This document shows positions 58,223 to 64,000 of a stretch of DNA of 64,000 nucleotides, piece after piece (the first letter of the stretch is position 1; each line of letters begins with the position of its first letter). The notes below the pieces were generated by a model. That model saw only the letters and a program-made list of their open reading frames with translations, made no database searches and had not been told where the DNA came from. Source of the DNA: Scenedesmus sp. ARA3. Its lineage: Eukaryota > Chlorophyta > Chlorophyceae > Sphaeropleales > Scenedesmaceae. Position numbers and translations under genes: made by a program. The DNA is taken from NCBI GenBank assembly GCA_004335835.1, contig RWJK01000577.1, positions 54,901 to 118,900 of the forward strand, read 5' to 3'.

Positions 58223-60737
58223 ATGAGAGCAGCAAAGGCAGCAGCAACAGCAGCAGGAGTGTCCCATCCCTGCAGCAGCAGCTGCAGTTCTGCCTTCAAA
58301 CCCAACAGAGCTAGGCTGCATGAGTCCTTCTTCCGCAAACGATGCACATGCTCCATGATTGCTGCCGGTCAAAACGACACCCCCGCTACAGCAGCAGTAG
58401 CAGAAGACCTGGTCCTGCACCGCATTCTACAGCAGTTTGAAGGCAGAGCGGCCACCTACGACGCCAATAACACATACCACCCAGCACTGGCTCAAAACCT
58501 GCTGCAACTGCTGGCCCTGAAGCCTGGTGACCGACTGCTGGACTTGGCAGCAGGCACAGGCATTGTGGCACTGGCAGCGGCAGCAGCAGTAGCACCAGGA
58601 GGCAATGTAGTGCTCGTTGACATCAGCCCAGCTATGCTGCAGCAGGCACGCAGCAAGTACACTGCGGCTGTGCAGCTTGGTGACAGCAACGTGGAAAGCA
58701 GCACAGCACAATGTGCGATACAGCCCCAGGACACTGGAGAAGGAGAGCAGCAGCTGCTGTCCCAGCGACAGCAGCAGCAGCAGCAGCAGCTGGCACCAGC
58801 ACACTTCATCCTGGGTGACATAGAGCAGCTGCACAGCTGCCTGCCAGCTGAGTGGCTGCACAGCTTCAGCGCCATCACCTGCTCAGCAGCAGTGCCATTC
58901 CTGCAGCAGCCCACTGCAGCACTAGCCTCCTGGCGGCACTGGCTGCAGCAGCCTGGTGGCAAGCTTGCTTTCAATGCCTTTGTGCCGCCGGCGATAGAAG
59001 AGTATGGGACGTTCATACGGCTTGCAGGAGAGTGTGCCTTTCCTGCAGAGTTTGACCCATCAGAGGTGCTGGGATCAACTGAGCGGGTGACAGCAGCATT
59101 GACGGAGGCTGGCTACTCCCGCATCCAGGCAAGTTGCAGGAACCCGACACTTTACACTGCCATGCTATCAACGACATCTTGCAGCTGCGCGGGCAGAGTC
59201 TTTGGGGGCTGAGCACAGCAGCTGCAGCTGTGTGCGGATAGTATTTGTACAACGTGCAAGCAGGTCAATCATTTCAAGTATAATGCAGCATAATGAGTAC
59301 TCACATGGCTAGAAGTGGTCCCGCAAAAGGCCACCATGGCTGCTGAACCTCGTATTGCATGCATGTGCAGCTCCTGCTTCTGCTCCTATGTGTCTTTTGT
59401 ATTACCTGCATTCACAACAACACCTGGTCAGCGCCGTCCCAAAAGGTCATGACGCCTTTTGGGGGCATCGGCACTGACGGTCTTCAGCGCTCTTGTAGTC
59501 AGCCGTAGTCCCGGTAGTGACACCTTGTCAGTGACTCCACGTTGTCAACCTCATCACAGGTGTGTGTGGTTGATGTTTTCCTTGCAAGAAGCAGGAGGGG
59601 CAATAGTGTGAATTGTATGTATTGGGGTGTATGTATGCCTGCTGTACTGCTTCGTATCGCTGCTGTCAAAGTTTGCTGTCTGATAGACCATGTATGGCCA
59701 TGTGTAAATTTTGTCGTCCTTTATCAGACAACGGGCGCTCAGCGCTCCCCATTGTCACTTAAGAGTGACATTATGGGATGAGTTATGTGCATTGAGAATA
59801 CCTCCTTGGTCCATGAGTATACATGCCACTTCCCTCCGCAGCAAATGTAATGATGTGTGATTGTTGGTTTAGGTTCACTGCACAATAATTCAGGGTCATA
59901 TACACATGCAATTTTTTTTCATCAACAGCAGATCACAACGTAGTGTTGAGTCTATAATTGTTGTCGTTGTAGCAGCTGTCAGTTTCACAGTAGAACAACT
60001 CTACAAACTGTTTGCATAAACATGTTTCCACGTGTATAGTATTTCAAACGATTTAAATAATTTGAAATGTGCAGAGGCATTTGGTGTACAGTTTGAGCAC
60101 CATTAGATGTTGTTTTGGTTGTAAAGCGTGTTTTATTGAGTATGTCATGGTATACAGTAAAGGTTGCATGACAGGGTGAGGGTAACTTGTATATTTTCAA
60201 GGGTGACAACGTGCATGCCTGTATCCTGGTATCGACCGTGTAACTTATATAAGCAAATCCTGCAAACACTCATAAGTCGCCTGCTGTACCATGATGCCTC
60301 TGCATGCTAGATGCTAGCGCGCGCTGCCTGTGATTGCCCCTGCACAGCCCAGTGTGCTGCTCCTCTCAATTACCTACTGACATGACATCCACCTGAGGAT
60401 GTCTTCTGTCACAATGTTTGAGTGCTGTCTCTTTCATATGTTACAGTTGGTGTCCCTAAACCTTGACCGGCTGCAGGTGACGCCTGAAGCCAAGGAGCGC
60501 TGGATGCCCGCTGCCAGCCCTGAGGCCCATGCAGCAGCAATCTGGAACATGGCCCTGCACCGCAACGTATTCAGGGGCCCTGAGCAGCTGCAGCAGCAGC
60601 CGCAGCAGCTGCAAGCACTGCAGGACGCGTATATGGCTGCAGTGGTGGAGGATGTGGTGGCCAGTGGGCGTTGGGATGCTACTGGGCAGCGTGTGCTGAG
60701 CAGGTTTACTGTGCTGCACGTGCTGGCCATGGCTTAG
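58223..60737 (+). CDS. SAM-dependent methyltransferase, UbiE-like, with organelle leader
   Basis: Class I methyltransferase; substrate unknown. Exons 58223-59128 and 60447-60737, 398 residues. The first 50 residues (MRAAKAAATAAG ... RLHESFFRKR) look like a transit peptide. Motif I is intact at LLDLAAGTGIVALAA, followed by VVLVDISPAML (motif post I) and FILGDIEQL. A Gln-rich insert lies between. The C-terminal exon (TPEAKERWMPAASPEAHAAAIWNMALHRN) matches the tail seen in this family. The intron is 1.3 kb and appears to use a GC-AG boundary: CAG then GCAAGT at 59129, the classic rare GC donor. If it were not spliced, the frame would instead run on to a stop at 59212 and lose the C-terminal domain. 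Confidence 0.82.
59129..60446 (+). other. 1.3-kb AT-rich intron of the methyltransferase gene
   Basis: Much less GC-rich than the rest of the window, especially 59860-60280. It holds small inverted repeats (GTCACTTAAGAGTGAC at about 59755) and a T-run at 59913. It might be a decayed insertion, but I find no terminal repeats or coding remains. Confidence 0.45.
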
Positions 60738-61384
60738 GCAGCATGTCAGTGGCCTGTGCTGTAGGTAGTTGTATGGCGCGCCTGCTGCGTGGCATGCGCA
60801 CTGCAGGTGAGGGAGGTACAAATATCATTGATGCCATCTGCATCGGCTGCCTTGAGAGCACAGTACAACAGTGGTGCTGCTGTTGAAATAAATTTCAGAG
60901 TTTTTTTAGCATGTGAATCTGCTGTGTTAAGGTTCAGCACGCGTACTACAGTACCACGTGCTGTATGTTCATGGGTGTCAACAGCTGCAGTGCTGCTGCA
61001 GCAGCAGTACTACGGCGCAGCAGCTGAGCAGCAGAGGGTGCTGAATCACTGCCGTGAGTGTGCACCTCCACAAGCACTGTACGAATGCGCTGTGAAGGTA
61101 ATATTTAGCGCACTAAGCTGCCAAACAGCAGAAGGTGAACGGTACCAGCAAGTCATGGACGACGGGACCAAAAAGGGTTGGACACTGGTACAGCAAGCGA
61201 ACACCTGTCATGACACCCGTTGAGGGTGGTTCATATCGCATAGATTCATCAAGTAGTTGTCTTTTATGGTTGCTTCCTAGGTGTGCCACGGACAAGCCAC
61301 CGAACAAACACGACAGGCTGGGCTGCCTGTCTTCTGGATCCGCCCTTCACTTTGAGCGTAGACCGATCTGCTCGCGTGAGTTTG
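60738..61384. other. Intergenic, methyltransferase 3' end / metalloprotease promoter
   Basis: 650 bases with no gene or repeat that I can name. Confidence 0.35.
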
Positions 61385-62295
61385 ATGAATCTGCTTGTTC
61401 TCTGCCTTTCAGCGCTGGCTATCGTGGCCAGTGCAGCTGGTCAAGGCGGGCCCAGCCCTCAACTACGAAACACCCCCCGCACCAGAGCCGCAAAGCCTGC
61501 AGATCCGACAGTCAACCAGAAGAGAAACCACAATGTGATCTTTGACTTCACCAGCCACGGCGGTGCCGCAGCGTACCTCGCTGCAATGGACCCAGCCAAG
61601 CTGCAGCAGCTGCTGAGCAAGTCTTCCCGGAATATCGGCAAAGGCAGACTCGCTAAGATGCTGGATGACGACCCCACCTTTGTAAGTTGTCAAGATGTAC
61701 CGAGATAGCACGCATATCAGATGAACTAAGCTGCAGCTGAAGTGGGCACCTTGTCCACACGCACAGCGCCGCTGTCACAGCCACTGCCACAGTCACTGGG
61801 TTCCACATCTGCAGGTGCAGGTGCACGTGGTTATTCCCGTAGTCAACAGCTTGCGCTGCGCATTCAGCCACTATGATTGTTGCATTGCGTTCTACGCTCA
61901 CCTCAAGATGATGTCACACGTCAGTGCAGCTGCCCAGCATTGTAGCTCTCACACAGCATGGCCACTGCTACTGCTGTGAACATCCAGTTCGATGCTCCAG
62001 GCAGAGCTGATACGCATCACACGGTCCATTCATTCAACAACTGACTGCTAGAAAACACTGCCAGTAGTTTTTCCGTATGCGCAAATGCAAATGACCGTCA
62101 TGGTCACGGTGACATGGTATGACACATCGCCACAGCCGCGCCTGTACTGCTGCCTCTGCTTCTTGCTTGCAGGGTCTGGACACCGTCAACAACGCCCTGC
62201 TGTATGCATGCAAGGGCGAAGCATCAGGCCAGCATGTTCACACCGCCCGCAAGGTGCTCAGACGCGCAGCAGCTGCCACCAGTGCTGCCACCAGT

Positions 62296-62326
<31 letters not shown>

Positions 62327-63020
62327 ATCCTGTGGGTCCAGCACTGTCCCCATCTGACCCTGACCCTTCCTACCTGGATGCCTTCAACCTTGCCAGCCGC
62401 CCATCATCACCCAGAAAGATCTGGTGAGGCGCCATGCACTGCTGCAGAGTGTGGAACAGGGCTTAGCATATCCAAGCAGCACCGTGCTGGTGGGCGCGTA
62501 CCTTCAGCCAGCCTGAACCCTTGCTGCCAGCAGTGCGCCATACAATCTGAAGATGCTGTAGAACATGTGTCTTGTAGCTTGCAAGCAGTGTCGATGGTGT
62601 GTGTGCATGTGCAGTGTACAGCAAGCCATGTTATACCCTCAGCTCCTCACCCTCATCCACTGCTTGCCTTGGAATAGGCAGGCAGGGGCACAGCACCAAC
62701 AGCTCCAAACATGTGACAGGCCTTTTCTAGACACAGCTAATGGCAAGAAACATACATTGCGGGCCCGTGGAGGGGTAGGCTGGGGCTGCATCAGCTGGCA
62801 ACAGCACTGCAGCAGCTATCACTGATATTTCTGGCATCAACCCAGCTGGCTGCCCAGTCCGCGCACACAGCATGTGCTCTGGGCTTTGCCTGCCTGTGTG
62901 TTATGTGCGCTGATGTCTGTTGTGTGCAGGCTCAACTTCAAGGGCTGCAATGTCAGCGGTACAGCCTGGAATACTGGCTCGACCTCAGTAGCCAACATCA
63001 CCATCCCCCCTTATGACACG
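61385..63020 (+). CDS. Secreted metalloprotease-like protein, N-terminal part
   Basis: Exons 61385-61681, 62173-62423, 62930-63020, all GT-AG and in phase, encode the first 213 residues; further exons must lie beyond the window or are separated by the retroelement. Residues 1-19 form a signal peptide (MNLLVLCLSALAIVASAAG). The region DTVNNALLYACKGE is followed by a poly-Ala stretch. The part FNLASRPSSPRKIWLNFKGC ... GTAWNT ... IPPYDT resembles the segment L-x-S-x-P-x-A-x-x-x-(I/L)-x-L-(D/N)-F-x-G ... GTxWN seen in bacterial and algal secreted reprolysin-like peptidases just before the catalytic domain. The catalytic HExxH part is not visible, so the class is an inference. Confidence 0.55.
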
Positions 63021-63166
63021 GTATGAGCTGCCAGCTGACAAGCAGCAGCGCGCCTGCTGTTGTTGGCACACATGCCGTCACCTGCTGTGTTGGCAGAAGA
63101 GGCTTGCTCAAACAAGCAAACAGTAGCTTTGTGTCGGCTTGCAGCTGCTAGCTGTACTCAATGGCA

Positions 63167-64000
63167 GTAGGAGTGAGTGAGTGACTACCCAGGCAGCTCT
63201 GCAGCTCCTGGGTAGGTTAAGGCTAAGAGGGTGTGTGTGGCCAGGGGCGGCGCCCCTGGGCTCCACACCCACTACCCGTCCACTTGCGCCCTAGGGCACA
63301 AGCGGGGCGTATCGCTTGCGTGCGCTCATCTAAAGCGTGGCTTTTTGCGGTGGTCTGGTTCGCCGGTGCCGTGCTGTCGTTTCTTTGCAGGGTTTGAGTT
63401 NGGCTGTGCTGGTCTCGTGCCAGTACCTTTCCTCGCTGTCATCATGATTGCCTTACGTTGCCTCCATATCTTCTGCATGTTGGTCACTGCTGAGAAGTGC
63501 AGCCTCTTTGCCAGTGCTGCCAATCGTGGTCCTTCTACCCCTAGTTGGTGTTCAATTGTGTCTATTGTCTCTTTGTATATCACCCCAGTTACCCCTAGTA
63601 GGATTGGCGCAACTGTAACTTTGCAGTCTGGGTCGTGTGTCGTAAACAGTTCCTTCAGCGCAGCATGCTGGGCTTGTGCGCGCTGCCGCTGGGGTTCTGG
63701 GTCTGTGTCTTTGCAGTATTTGATCTCTGCTATGACGTAATTCATTTGACTGCTCATGCCGTCCATCTTCTGCAGTAGAATGTCGGGAATGCTGCCTGTG
63801 TAGGCTTGTAGGGCAGCGCGCAGGGCTGGGGGCATGTTTGTGGGGAGGTCAGTGTCGCGCAGGTAGCGGTTACATGGCAGGCGTGCTGGGACATCGCCGT
63901 CTGGCCACCTTCTTCGGATTCCCACGTCTGTTAGCAGTATAGAACTAGAGCCTGAGCTTTTGTATATCGCTTCAGCAATTAGAGACCCAGCTGCATTGTG
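63167..64000 (-). mobile_element. 3' end of a non-LTR retrotransposon (LINE), 5' part outside the window
   Basis: The open frame runs from the right edge down to a stop at 63326. Its content (DVGIRRRWPDGDVPARLPCNRYL, YCKDTDPEPQRQRAQAQHAALKEL, ILLGVTGVIYKETIDTIEHQLGVEG, NMQKIWRQRKAI) resembles the C-terminal region after the reverse transcriptase in green-algal LINEs. The element's 3' untranslated region (63325-63167) holds three hairpins and ends in a short (TCAC)n tail at 63184-63171. One base is unresolved (N at 63401), so the frame there is not secure. It probably sits in an intron of the metalloprotease-like gene, in opposite orientation. Confidence 0.7.
63185..63302 (-). other. Three consecutive hairpins in the LINE 3' untranslated region
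   Basis: 63185-63215: CTACCCAGG pairs with CCTGGGTAG, with an inner AGCT/AGCT. 63241-63259: CCAGGGGC pairs with GCCCCTGG, loop of three. 63283-63302: CTTGCGCCC-TA-GGGCACAAG, one mismatch. Such structures are often the reverse transcriptase recognition site of LINEs. Confidence 0.65.

Overview
The window is nuclear DNA of a green plant-lineage alga, most likely a chlorophyte; a Scenedesmaceae-like sphaeroplealean is my best guess, inferred from style rather than a marker gene. The reasons are: every gene is cut by many short GT-AG introns (donor mostly GTGAG or GTGCG, acceptor TGCAG); candidate poly(A) signals are TGTAA; CAG/CTG runs are everywhere; and the gene set includes a biotin-dependent urea carboxylase, a phytyl-ester-synthase-like fusion and plastid-type leader peptides. 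There is no operon structure, CRISPR array, rRNA or tRNA gene that I can support. Exon joins below were worked out by hand from reading frame, phase and family similarity, without transcript data.

Layout. 1-1433 (-): methylthioribulose-1-phosphate dehydratase, running off the left edge. 2595-3930 (+): CDC50/LEM3 flippase subunit. 5982-7788 (-): D-aminoacyl-tRNA deacylase, divergent from 8157-16206 (+), a 23-exon prolyl oligopeptidase. 16641-18447 (+): BTB-BACK protein. 19533-21418 (-) and 21763-22785 (+): head-to-head pair of LEA-type hydrophilic stress proteins with heat-shock-element-like sites between them. 24054-26458 (-): secreted Ala/Pro/Thr-repeat protein. 28930-40590 (-): urea carboxylase (about 24 exons). 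42621-46275 (-): plastid coiled-coil protein. 47276-50127 (-): nucleoporin NUP54, divergent from 50757-57002 (+), a hydrolase plus acyltransferase of the phytyl ester synthase family. 58223-60737 (+): SAM methyltransferase. 61385-63020 (+): N-terminal part of a secreted metalloprotease-like protein. From about 63167 to the right edge: the 3' end of a non-LTR retrotransposon on the - strand.

The genes do not form one pathway. They are housekeeping and stress genes: methionine salvage, lipid flipping, tRNA proofreading, peptide turnover, urea use, nuclear pore, plastid lipid metabolism and desiccation/heat protection.

The most unusual signal is structural. In six genes I found twelve loci where a short piece spanning an exon/intron boundary (or the end of the last exon) is duplicated in direct orientation 45-155 bases away in most cases and about 300 bases away in one. 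One copy keeps the reading frame and the other copy or copies sit decaying in the intron or 3' flank. The extreme case is the urea carboxylase intron at 34325-35424, where the tail of one exon with its donor site is repeated seven more times at about 116-base spacing. (CTG)n runs abut many acceptor sites. Together these suggest that introns in this genome grow by tandem copying of splice-junction segments and by triplet expansion.
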